Assembly (NCBI RefSeq): GCF_014725735.1
Contig: NZ_CP061368.1
Span: 3,053,225 to 3,117,224 of the forward strand
Source: Wenzhouxiangella sp. AB-CW3
GTDB taxonomy: Bacteria > Pseudomonadota > Gammaproteobacteria > Xanthomonadales > Wenzhouxiangellaceae
DNA length: 64,000 bases
Direction: 5' to 3'
The notes under the pieces were generated by a model. That model made no database searches. It saw only the letters and a program-made list of their open reading frames with translations, and had not been told where the DNA came from. The position numbers and the translations under genes were made by a program. Below are positions 26,399 through 34,136 of this stretch, one piece after another (position 1 is the stretch's first letter; each line of letters starts with the position of its first letter).

Positions 26399-27904
26399 AT
26401 GTCTGATCAAATGTCCGATCGTCAATCGTACATTCACGGCCCTCGGTGGCATTCCCAAGATCTGGATGAGTGGGAGAATGAAGGCGGCAGCGTATTTGAG
26501 TTGATTACGGCAGAGTACTCCAATAATCACCAGAGCAGGGTTTGTTCCGAATCCGGTTCCGTGCTGCTCGATTCGTTGCCCACAGCTATTCTGATCACCG
26601 ATCTCGACGGCAACATCGTCTATAGCAATCCAGCCTGCCAGAAGTTGTATGCCGCTTCGGCGTCGGAACTGCTTGGCACCCACTGGTGCCAGGCCATCGA
26701 TGCGCGGGATCGCGTGACCATTCCTGCCCGTTGGCAGGAAGCCGGCAACGGCCGAGATCCCTTGACTTTCGAGTTGCGGATGGTGACCCCCTCGGGAAAG
26801 CGAATCTGGACACGACACAGTATTGCCCGTCTTGCGCCGGCGCCGGAGGTCGAAACGCGTATCCACACTATCGAAGACATCACCGCGATCAAGTCCTCGG
26901 AGCAGGCGGTGGAGACTGCCACGGAAGCACTGTCTAGAGAACGGGAACGCGCCCGGGTCACGCTGGAATGTGTCGGCGATGCGGTCGTCAGCACCGATGC
27001 CGCAGGCCAGGTGACCTATCTGAATGCCGTGGCCGAAGAGCTTACCGGCTGGCCCCGCGAAGCTGCTTGCGGTCGGCCGTTCAGTGCGGTGTTCAGGGTG
27101 GTCTATGCGGATAGCGGTCTACCCGTGCACAATCTGGCTGATCGGGCCATGAAGGGGCTGGAAATCGTGCAGATGCCGCCAAACTGCCAGCTGCTGAGGC
27201 GGGACGGCAGCAAGCTGCTTATCGAGGATTCCGCCGCACCCATCATCGACGCAGACGGTCGGCTTGCCGGCGCGGTCGTGGTGTTTCGTGACCGCAAGAT
27301 GTCCAGGCAGAGCGTGGCGAAGATGACTTACCTCGCCCGCCACGATGCCCTGACTGGCATTCCCAATCGGGCGGTGTTTTTCGAACGGTTCGATCAGGCC
27401 ATCCATCTGGCCAGGCGGCATCAGAATCAAGTGGGAGTGCTGTTCATCGACCTCGATAATTTCAAGCAGGTAAACGATAACCTGGGGCACAAGGTGGGGG
27501 ACCGGCTTTTGAAAGATCTGTCCCGGAGACTGACCTCCTGCGTGCGCAGCACCGACCTTGTCTGCCGCTATGGTGGCGACGAGTTCGTTGTGCTGCTCAC
27601 TGAAATCAGGCAGCCCGAAGATGCAGGCAGAATTGCCACGAAGATGCAGATGGCAGCAGCCAGGCTTTTCCATGTTCATCGCCATCCGGCAAGCCTGGAG
27701 TTGAGTGTTGGAATCAGTCTCTATCCCAAAGATGGCGCCAGTATGAAGTTACTGGTGCACCGGGCGGACGTCGCGATGTATAACGCCAAGCTCGGTGGTG
27801 GAAGGCGATACTGCTTCTATGAGGCCGGCATGCAACGACCCATGGCTGGGTCTCGCTTTGACAAAGTAGCCAATGTGTCCAAGCGCACAGACCGCCTTGG
27901 ATGA
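26399..27904 (+). CDS. PAS-PAS-GGDEF diguanylate cyclase
   Basis: A 501-residue cytoplasmic signalling enzyme predicted to make cyclic di-GMP. Two PAS domains lie at about 55-165 (LLDSLPTAILITDLDGNIVY) and 175-300 (VTLECVGDAVVSTDAAGQV), joined by a short coiled coil. The GGDEF domain occupies about 315-480 with intact GGDEF at 392-396, and RSTD five residues before it is a complete product-inhibition I-site (RxxD). No EAL domain is present. The start ATG 26399 follows AGGAAA. It has its own promoter region after the terminator; cyclic di-GMP could link it to the exopolysaccharide locus, which is inference. Confidence 0.92.
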   Translation: MSDQMSDRQSYIHGPRWHSQDLDEWENEGGSVFELITAEYSNNHQSRVCSESGSVLLDSLPTAILITDLDGNIVYSNPACQKLYAASASELLGTHWCQAIDARDRVTIPARWQEAGNGRDPLTFELRMVTPSGKRIWTRHSIARLAPAPEVETRIHTIEDITAIKSSEQAVETATEALSRERERARVTLECVGDAVVSTDAAGQVTYLNAVAEELTGWPREAACGRPFSAVFRVVYADSGLPVHNLADRAMKGLEIVQMPPNCQLLRRDGSKLLIEDSAAPIIDADGRLAGAVVVFRDRKMSRQSVAKMTYLARHDALTGIPNRAVFFERFDQAIHLARRHQNQVGVLFIDLDNFKQVNDNLGHKVGDRLLKDLSRRLTSCVRSTDLVCRYGGDEFVVLLTEIRQPEDAGRIATKMQMAAARLFHVHRHPASLELSVGISLYPKDGASMKLLVHRADVAMYNAKLGGGRRYCFYEAGMQRPMAGSRFDKVANVSKRTDRLG

Positions 27905-28020
27905 TCCGGGTGAAGATTCCATCCAATGCTCTCTTGCCTCGACTATCTTCGTGGCGAGATCAAACCCGGCGCCGGCCTTGACATGCCTGCCATTTCCGTC
28001 ATCACTGTGGATATACGATC

Positions 28021-28335
28021 ATGAAAGTTTTCACAAGGATTTTTGCATTATTTGCCGTGGCCCTGATGCTGGCTGTTCTTGCCGGCTGCGCCGGAACAGA
28101 TACCCGTTCATCAACCGGCGAGTACCTTGACGATACAGCCATCACTGCCCGGGTCAAGGCGGCCATTTTCAACCATCCCGATCTGCGCTCATCCGAGATC
28201 AACGTCGAAACGTACAGGAATGTCGTCCAGTTGAGCGGCTTTGTCAGTTCTCAGGCCGAGATTGATGCCGCGGTTGATCTGACCCGGACCATCGCTGGAG
28301 TGCAGTCGGTAAAGAACGATATGCGGCTGCGCTGA
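28021..28335 (+). CDS. BON-domain lipoprotein
   Basis: A 104-residue envelope lipoprotein. The signal peptide ends in the lipobox LAGC (Cys about residue 23); the BON domain follows (DDTAITARVKAAIFNHPDL, VQLSGFVSSQAEIDAAVD). BON domains bind phospholipid and are found in OsmY/DolP-type stress proteins. It heads a run of stress-type genes (CsbD, PRC barrel) 25 bases apart or overlapping, suggesting one operon for osmotic or envelope stress. Confidence 0.88.
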   Translation: MKVFTRIFALFAVALMLAVLAGCAGTDTRSSTGEYLDDTAITARVKAAIFNHPDLRSSEINVETYRNVVQLSGFVSSQAEIDAAVDLTRTIAGVQSVKNDMRLR

Positions 28336-28360
28336 GTTGGAATCATTTGGAGAATCAGTC

Positions 28361-28540
28361 ATGAACAAGAACCAGATCAAGGGTAGTTCGAAGGAACTCG
28401 CCGGAAAGTTTCGGGAAACCACCGGGAAGGCCGTTGGCAACAAGAAAATGGAGCGCAAGGGCAAGACCAAACGTGTTGTGGGCAAGGCCCAGAAAGCCGT
28501 GGGCAATGCACAGGAAAAGATCAAGCGGAGCACATCATGA
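28361..28540 (+). CDS. CsbD-family stress protein
   Basis: A 59-residue, strongly basic, hydrophilic protein (MNKNQIKGSSKELAGKFRET, then repeated GKAxKxVGNAQEK units). This is the CsbD pattern of small general-stress proteins of unknown mechanism. The start at 28361 has GGAGA eight bases upstream; the frame is open to an earlier ATG at 28337 without this support. It overlaps the PRC-barrel gene by four bases (ATGA). Confidence 0.85.
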   Translation: MNKNQIKGSSKELAGKFRETTGKAVGNKKMERKGKTKRVVGKAQKAVGNAQEKIKRSTS

Positions 28541-28959
28541 ACAAGGCCAGCGAGATCGCCAGGGAATCCTTGGCGGAAGGCCGGTCAGGACACAGCAATA
28601 AAGCTTTGCTGCTCTCGGCCACCACGCTGACAGGCAACGAGATCTGCAACCGCTATGGCGAAAAGCTCGGCCATATCCGGGATTTCGTGCTAGATATGGA
28701 CAATGGGCGTATTCGCTATGCGGTGATGAGTTGCGGTGGTTTTCTTGGCATGGGAGACCGATTGTTTGCCATTCCCTGGAGTGCGCTTGACCTTGATACT
28801 GAGCACAAGCGTTTTCAGCTTGACGTCGGCATCGATCGTCTCAAGGCCGCACCGGGCTTTGACAAGGATAACTGGCCCAACATGGCCGATGAGCAATGGG
28901 CCGGCAAGGTGCGCTACCATTTTCGTCGAATCAGGGATGACTCGACTTCAAGGTTGTAG
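28537..28959 (+). CDS. PRC-barrel domain protein
   Basis: A 140-residue soluble protein with one PRC-barrel domain at about 30-110 (GNEICNRYGEKLGHIRDFVLDMDNGRIRYAVMSCGGFLGMGDRLFAIPW region). Stand-alone proteins of this type occur in stress operons and may bind RNA or protein partners; function is not established. It is translationally coupled to the CsbD gene by an ATGA overlap. Confidence 0.85.
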   Translation: MNKASEIARESLAEGRSGHSNKALLLSATTLTGNEICNRYGEKLGHIRDFVLDMDNGRIRYAVMSCGGFLGMGDRLFAIPWSALDLDTEHKRFQLDVGIDRLKAAPGFDKDNWPNMADEQWAGKVRYHFRRIRDDSTSRL

Positions 28960-29061
28960 TCGTGGGCGTGGATTGGTTACGTTCGGCAGCGAACAGATCC
29001 AACCGCTGTGGGCATGATGGAATGAGCCTGGGTTCTTCGCTTCGCTTGGCAGCCCGCGATC

Positions 29062-30204
29062 ATGACGACGAATAAACCACCCCTGGCCACTGCCAACCTA
29101 ATCTACTTCGTGGCCGTCCACCTGCTCGCTCTGGTGGCCGCGCCCCTGTGGGCTCTGCTGGTCGGCTTCAGCGGCTGGGCCTGGCTGACTGCCGGGTTGA
29201 TCTGGTTGTTCAGTGGGCTTTCGATCACTGCCGGCTACCATCGTTTGTGGTCGCATCGCAGTTACCAGGCGACCTGGCCACTCAAGCTGTTCTTTGTCAT
29301 CTTTGGCACCTTCGCCCTGCAAAATTCGGTGTTGGTCTGGTGCGCGCGCCATCGCCTGCATCATCGCTTTGTCGATGATACTGAGCGCGACCCCCATTCG
29401 ATCCGAACGGGATTCTGGCATGCTCACATTGGATGGATGCTACGTCACTGGCCCACGAGTGAGATCGATTTCGACCAGGTCAAGGACCTGGAACGCGACC
29501 CGTTGCTGAGATGGCAGCACCGTCACTATTGGCTGCTGACCTGGTTGCTCAATCTGGGCGTGCCGGTCCTGCTCGGAGTGCTGATTGGCGAGGTGATCGG
29601 CATGGTACTGCTGGCCGGCGCGGTCCGTCTGGTGTTCAGCCAGCACTGCACCTTTTTCATCAATTCGCTGGCACATACCTGGGGCAAGCGTCACTATACC
29701 GACAGCAATACTTCTCGTGACAATGCCTGGCTGGCGCTGGTGACCTGGGGCGAGGGTTATCACAATTTTCATCACGCCTTCCAGGCCGATTACCGCAATG
29801 GCGTGTGCTGGTGGCATTTCGACCCCGGCAAGTGGCTGATCGCAGCCTGTTCGTCGGTTGGATTGGCCGGTAGTCTCAAACGCACCCCGGCCTTCAGAAT
29901 CCGGAGGGCAAAGATGACAATGCAGTTTCGCCAACTCGAACGTGAGTTGGCCTCAGGCCATGCCAGCGAGACCTGGGCCGAGGCCATCGAGCGCGAGTAT
30001 CAGCAGTTCATGGACATCGTCAGCCAGTGGCAGGCCGTTCAGGCCGAACGTGTTCAGGCCGGCACTGCTGCAGCACGCGATCGATGGCAGCGGCACAAGT
30101 TCAGGCAGCGCTTCCGGGAACTCGATCGGACCCTGAAGGACCAGGCCCGCCGCCTGGCCTGCCTGCAACAGCAATGGCATGAAAGTAGTCGTGATGTGGT
30201 TTGA
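29062..30204 (+). CDS. Acyl-CoA / acyl-lipid delta-9-type fatty acid desaturase
   Basis: A 380-residue membrane di-iron desaturase that would introduce a double bond into fatty acyl chains. The three histidine boxes are intact: HRLWSH (about 60-65), HRLHH (97-101) and GEGYHNFHH (230-238). Hydrophobic segments lie at 12-30, 35-52, 73-92 and 160-200. The last ~100 residues are a charged coiled coil (QFRQLERELASGHASETWAE and onward), as in proteobacterial members of similar length. It may adjust membrane fluidity; its position after the stress operon fits this. Confidence 0.9.
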   Translation: MTTNKPPLATANLIYFVAVHLLALVAAPLWALLVGFSGWAWLTAGLIWLFSGLSITAGYHRLWSHRSYQATWPLKLFFVIFGTFALQNSVLVWCARHRLHHRFVDDTERDPHSIRTGFWHAHIGWMLRHWPTSEIDFDQVKDLERDPLLRWQHRHYWLLTWLLNLGVPVLLGVLIGEVIGMVLLAGAVRLVFSQHCTFFINSLAHTWGKRHYTDSNTSRDNAWLALVTWGEGYHNFHHAFQADYRNGVCWWHFDPGKWLIAACSSVGLAGSLKRTPAFRIRRAKMTMQFRQLERELASGHASETWAEAIEREYQQFMDIVSQWQAVQAERVQAGTAAARDRWQRHKFRQRFRELDRTLKDQARRLACLQQQWHESSRDVV

Positions 30205-30475
30205 CCCCACTCGTCGGTGGATGTATTGCAGGCCTTGGGTTACGCCGATGATCGACTGATCGGTCTTCTCTCTCAAAAGTGTGCCACCGCACAGACCGCA
30301 ATCCGCAGGTGGCTTATCGTGCATACGTGGTTTGTCTTCTGCCATCCAGTGTTTGGTGCTGCGGCAGGTTTATCAATCAATGCACCGACTTCAATATCCC
30401 AGCATCAATCCAGCAGCCGCAGACTCAACAAGATCTCGCGCTTGCCACCCCAAACCCGAATCACGAGGAACTGAA

Positions 30476-31027
30476 ATGAACAAGACAGGATATGCAGCAC
30501 TTCTTCTCATCTGCGCGTTGCCGGTTTCGGTCGTCGCACAGCAGTCTTCCGGCAGCAATGCTGGAGCTTCAGCAGGCGACAGGGAATTCTCGATCTCCGG
30601 TACCGGCAGCAGCGACAAACGTTTCAAAAGCGGCACCTTTGGCGTAACCGGTGACTATGGCTGGTATCGAAGTGATCAAATGATCTGGGGTGTACGGCAA
30701 AGCATCAACTATGCCAGCATCCGTGGAGAGAGCCTGAAGAATGATTTCTGGAATGGTTCGACTCGTGGCTACCTGAATTACCAGTTCGGCACCGGTCCGT
30801 CACGGCCTTTTGTTGGCGGCAGTCTCGGTCTCATATACGGCGACGGTGTCAAGAACAGCGGTTTCTCCGGCCTTGAGACCGGCGTCAAGCACTACATGAA
30901 CCCGACAACCTACTTTCTGGGTCGAGTGGAGTACCAGTTCTTCTTCAGCAAGGAACGCAGTGAGTTCGATGAAGGCTTCAAGGATGGCGCCTGGGCCTAC
31001 ACGGTGGGCCTGGGCTACAACTTCTAG
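30476..31027 (+). CDS. Small outer-membrane beta-barrel protein
   Basis: A 183-residue exported protein; signal peptide at residues 1-21 (AALLLICALPVSVVAQ). The mature part shows alternating amphipathic strands with Gly/Tyr/Trp and ends in the aromatic AYTVGLGYNF, a typical BAM-recognised last strand with terminal Phe. It probably forms an 8-stranded barrel of the OmpW/OmpA-like size; cargo unknown. The ATG at 30476 has GAGGA upstream. Confidence 0.82.
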   Translation: MNKTGYAALLLICALPVSVVAQQSSGSNAGASAGDREFSISGTGSSDKRFKSGTFGVTGDYGWYRSDQMIWGVRQSINYASIRGESLKNDFWNGSTRGYLNYQFGTGPSRPFVGGSLGLIYGDGVKNSGFSGLETGVKHYMNPTTYFLGRVEYQFFFSKERSEFDEGFKDGAWAYTVGLGYNF

Positions 31028-31074
31028 TGTTCTCTTTCAGAGTCTCCGGCGGAGCCACCGGCCTCGTCGGCTTA

Positions 31075-31485
31075 TCACCACCGGCCGGTCCTGCGCGCCA
31101 CATGGATAAGCACAAGTGCCACCAGCATCATCACCAGCAGGCCGGACATTAGGCCAGTCTGGGGTGCCAGTGCCAGCAGGGCATCCACCAGGCGGCCCTG
31201 TTGCAGCGCACCGGCCATGAACCAGGCGACCACCGCAACAATCACCAGGCCGAGCAGGGCCACATCGAACAGCTTGTGACTGTGCACCATTGCGATTGCC
31301 GCCAGTACCAGCACCAGACCCAGCGGCATGTACCAGATCGACCCGGCCAGCAGGGCTTGCCAGATGGCGACGGCCGCGGCCAGGGCCCCCAGCAGCGGCG
31401 CCAGCAGCACCAGCACCAGCGCCAGCCCGTAAAGCAGCGCGGTGGCAGTCCTTGATCGTGTCCGTGGCGGCAGCATCGTGTTCAT
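31075..31485 (-). CDS. Four-helix inner-membrane protein, unknown function
   Basis: A 136-residue protein almost entirely hydrophobic, with helices at about 14-36, 44-64, 71-93 and 108-130. Only the N terminus (PPRTRSRT) and C terminus (RRTGRW) are basic. No family motif recognised. It is convergent with the outer-membrane barrel gene. Confidence 0.6.
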   Translation of the reverse strand: MNTMLPPRTRSRTATALLYGLALVLVLLAPLLGALAAAVAIWQALLAGSIWYMPLGLVLVLAAIAMVHSHKLFDVALLGLVIVAVVAWFMAGALQQGRLVDALLALAPQTGLMSGLLVMMLVALVLIHVARRTGRW

Positions 31486-31685
31486 GCCGCCAATTGTGGC
31501 CGCAAGGGAATGGGCGGTCGGTGCGTCAGGGAACAGAAGGCATGGTCGAGCAGCCGGTCGTTATCCGATTCTGGCGCCAGGGCCAACCGACCTGCGCGAA
31601 CATGGTTGGTGCGCTAGCGCACGGAAGGCAGCTCTCGATCGGTCCAGACTGTAACCGTTGAATGCCTGCGTGGAGCATGCTCAAG

Positions 31686-31844
31686 ATGAGTGTTGGAACG
31701 GTCCTGCTGATCCTGATTGTGTTGGCGCTGGTCGGAATCATCCCGGTCTGGCCGCATAGCAAGGCATGGGGCTATGGCCCCACGGGCATCATCGGTTTCA
31801 TACTGCTGGTGTTGTTGATCCTGTTCGTTATGGGCAGGATTTGA
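31686..31844 (+). CDS. DUF3309 small membrane protein
   Basis: A 52-residue protein, MSVGTVLLILIVLALVGIIP then WPHSKAWGYGPTGIIG and a second hydrophobic stretch ending LFVMGRI. The WPHSxxWGYxPxG core is the DUF3309 signature. The ATG at 31686 is chosen because family members begin here. A strong terminator follows within 12 bases, so the gene is a monocistronic unit. Function unknown; relatives are common next to stress genes. Confidence 0.85.
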   Translation: MSVGTVLLILIVLALVGIIPVWPHSKAWGYGPTGIIGFILLVLLILFVMGRI

Positions 31845-31855
31845 TTCTGGCAGGG

Positions 31856-31895
31856 CCGGGCATGTTTTGCTGGTAGCGCATGCCCGGTTTTTTTT
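31856..31895 (+). terminator. Rho-independent terminator after DUF3309 gene
   Basis: A 9-bp stem CCGGGCATG (31856-31864) / CATGCCCGG (31879-31887) is followed by eight T residues, 12 bases past the stop codon. Confidence 0.88.
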
Positions 31896-31977
31896 GCGAT
31901 AGCGAACCGACCGTGGCACGAGTGGCCAGTCGACTGCTTCTCTGCAACTCACAACATCGCTTGACTTGGTTTGGCAC

Positions 31978-33426
31978 ATGATGAACGTTTCATTCACATT
32001 GAATTACCGACTACTTGTCTCCCTGGCGGCTGCATTCATGCTGCTTCAAGGCTGCGCTGTCAATCCGGTCAGTGGCAAGCAACAATTCGTCCTGGTCAGT
32101 GAAAGCCAAGAGATCGCCATGGGCGCGCAGGGTGCCGCATCGGTCTCACAATCCATCGGTGTTGTCGATGATCCCGCGCTGCAAACTTATGTTCAGGAAC
32201 TGGGCAGCCGGATGGCGCTGGCTTCCGAACGTCCGCACCTGCCCTGGTCGTTCAGCGTGCTCGATGATCCCACCCCCAATGCATTCGCTTTTCCCGGCGG
32301 CTATATCTTCATTACCCGAGGCCTGATGGGGCTGATGGGCAACGAGGCCGAGCTGGTCAGCGTGCTGGGGCACGAGATCGGGCACGTGACCGCACGTCAC
32401 TCGGTAGCCATGATGACCCGCGCGCAGGTGGCCCAGATCGGGCTGGGTGTGGGCAGCATTCTCAGCCCTGAACTGGCCCAGTTCAGCGAAGCTGCGACCG
32501 GAGGTCTGTCACTGCTGTTCCTGAGCTATGGACGCGACGCCGAACGCCAGGCCGACGATCTTGGTTTTCAGTACGCGCTTGACCATGGCTACGACGTGCG
32601 TGAAATGGTCAATGTGTTCGCCTCGCTGCAGCACGCTGGCCAGCTCGCCGGCCACAGCCCCTTGCCCAACTGGCTGGCCAGCCACCCCGGCCCGGCCGAA
32701 CGCATCCAGCGCATCGAGACCCGGTTGGGCAATCTGGACCAGTCGCTGGCCGGTACGCGCGTGGGCCGGGATGATTACCTGGCCCGAGTCGATGGCATGG
32801 TGTTCGGCGTGAATCCGCGCCAGGGCTATTTCGAGGACAACCGCTTCATGCATCCGGATCTGGCTTTTCGGATCACGTTTCCCGCCGGCTGGAAAACCCA
32901 GAACCTGGCCCAGGTGGTCCTGGCAGGCAGTCCCGATCAGGATGCCGTGGTGCAGTTGGCGCTGGCCGGCGGCACACCATCTGAGGCTGCCAAGCAGTTC
33001 TTCGCCCAGGAGGGCCTGACATCCAGCAATGTGGGCCAACGGTCAATCAATGGCCTCAGCGCCATGCTAGGGCGCTTCCAGACGCAGACCGCAAGCGGCC
33101 AGCTCGGCGGCCTAGCGGCCTTCATTGCCCATGGTGGGCACACCTACCGCGTGCTGGCATACACCCCGGCCGACCGGCTCAGCCACTACGGTTCAGCCTT
33201 CGAGCAATCCATCCTGAGTTTCGCCAGGCTGACCGACCGCAAGGCGCTGGCCAGGCAACCCGAGCGCATTGCCATCGTGCGCACGTCCCGGGCCATGACG
33301 CTGGCGTCGTTCAACGCCCAGTATCCGTCGGTCATCGACCTCGAACGCCTGGCCCTGATCAACCAGGTCTCCGGCCCCGATGTGCCCATTCCGGCCGGCA
33401 CCCCGGTCAAGCGGGTGGTGCGGTAA
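31978..33426 (+). CDS. M48-family metalloprotease lipoprotein (BepA/LoiP-like)
   Basis: A 482-residue periplasmic lipoprotein protease. The signal peptide ends in the lipobox LLQGC (Cys about residue 23). HEIGH at 132-136 with Glu189 in ERQADDLG gives the complete M48 zinc site. The C-terminal ~230 residues form a further domain (ITFPAGWKTQNLAQVVLAG) without TPR repeats that I can see. M48 lipoproteins degrade misassembled outer-membrane proteins. It follows the terminator of the previous unit and is monocistronic by spacing. Confidence 0.9.
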   Translation: MMNVSFTLNYRLLVSLAAAFMLLQGCAVNPVSGKQQFVLVSESQEIAMGAQGAASVSQSIGVVDDPALQTYVQELGSRMALASERPHLPWSFSVLDDPTPNAFAFPGGYIFITRGLMGLMGNEAELVSVLGHEIGHVTARHSVAMMTRAQVAQIGLGVGSILSPELAQFSEAATGGLSLLFLSYGRDAERQADDLGFQYALDHGYDVREMVNVFASLQHAGQLAGHSPLPNWLASHPGPAERIQRIETRLGNLDQSLAGTRVGRDDYLARVDGMVFGVNPRQGYFEDNRFMHPDLAFRITFPAGWKTQNLAQVVLAGSPDQDAVVQLALAGGTPSEAAKQFFAQEGLTSSNVGQRSINGLSAMLGRFQTQTASGQLGGLAAFIAHGGHTYRVLAYTPADRLSHYGSAFEQSILSFARLTDRKALARQPERIAIVRTSRAMTLASFNAQYPSVIDLERLALINQVSGPDVPIPAGTPVKRVVR

Positions 33427-33440
33427 CCATTCGGACATCC

Positions 33441-33454
33441 GAGTCCCGAGTCCC
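33441..33454. repeat. Short heptamer repeat GAGTCCC x2
   Basis: Two tandem copies of GAGTCCC lie just after the M48 gene. The same heptamer, in many copies and both orientations, recurs after the CheB-CheR gene. Confidence 0.6.
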
Positions 33455-33529
33455 GGTGAGATCGGCCACCACACCACTGTCGTCTCTGGACTAGAATGGT
33501 CAAACCATCCCGGAAGGAGGTACCTGGTC

Positions 33530-34120
33530 ATGACCAGCAGCAAGCGGAACGGACCGGAGCATTTGCGCGCCGATGCCGAAGGGCGACTGCGCACCGGCAC
33601 GGCACCAGTGTCAGCGGGGTGGACGGTTGGGGCCGAGGCGCTGTCACTGCTGTACCGGCTCGCCAGCGACCCGAACAGTTCCGCCAATGCCCAGAAACTG
33701 CTGCACGAATTGCAGACCCATCAGGTCGAACTGGATCTGCAGCATGCCCAACTGGCAGAGAATGAGCATGAGCTGGCGCTGCAGCTGGCCAATTACGAAT
33801 GTTTGTATAACCATGCGCCGGCAGGCTACCTGGTGCTTGACCCCAATGGTCGCATTCTCCGATCCAACCGGACTGCAAGTGAGTTGTTCGGGCTGGACGC
33901 GGATCAACTCGAGGACAAAATGCTGACCAGCCTGCTGAGCCCGGAAAGCCGGTCGGCACTCCAGACCGCGCTGAAAGACGCCGGAATCGGCAAGGCCACC
34001 GAAGCGATCCAGGTACAGGCGCTGGACTCCCGCCCCCTTGGCCTGTTAGCCGGCATGGCCCCGGGAAAGGATGCCGTTCTGGTGATGGTGTTTCCGGAAC
34101 GCCCGACCCAGGGAGGCTGA
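33530..34120 (+). CDS. PAS-domain protein, companion of the CheB-CheR fusion
   Basis: A 196-residue soluble protein. The start at 33530 is fixed by a strong AAGGAGG ribosome site. Residues ~60-95 form a coiled coil (ELQTHQVELDLQHAQLAENE), followed by a PAS domain (YNHAPAGYLVLDPNGRILRS) to about 160. There is no kinase or output domain, so it probably acts by protein contact. It ends 16 bases before the CheB-CheR gene; proteins of this build usually accompany such fusions. Confidence 0.82.
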   Translation: MTSSKRNGPEHLRADAEGRLRTGTAPVSAGWTVGAEALSLLYRLASDPNSSANAQKLLHELQTHQVELDLQHAQLAENEHELALQLANYECLYNHAPAGYLVLDPNGRILRSNRTASELFGLDADQLEDKMLTSLLSPESRSALQTALKDAGIGKATEAIQVQALDSRPLGLLAGMAPGKDAVLVMVFPERPTQGG

Positions 34121-34136
34121 TCTCCCCCCGCGCGCA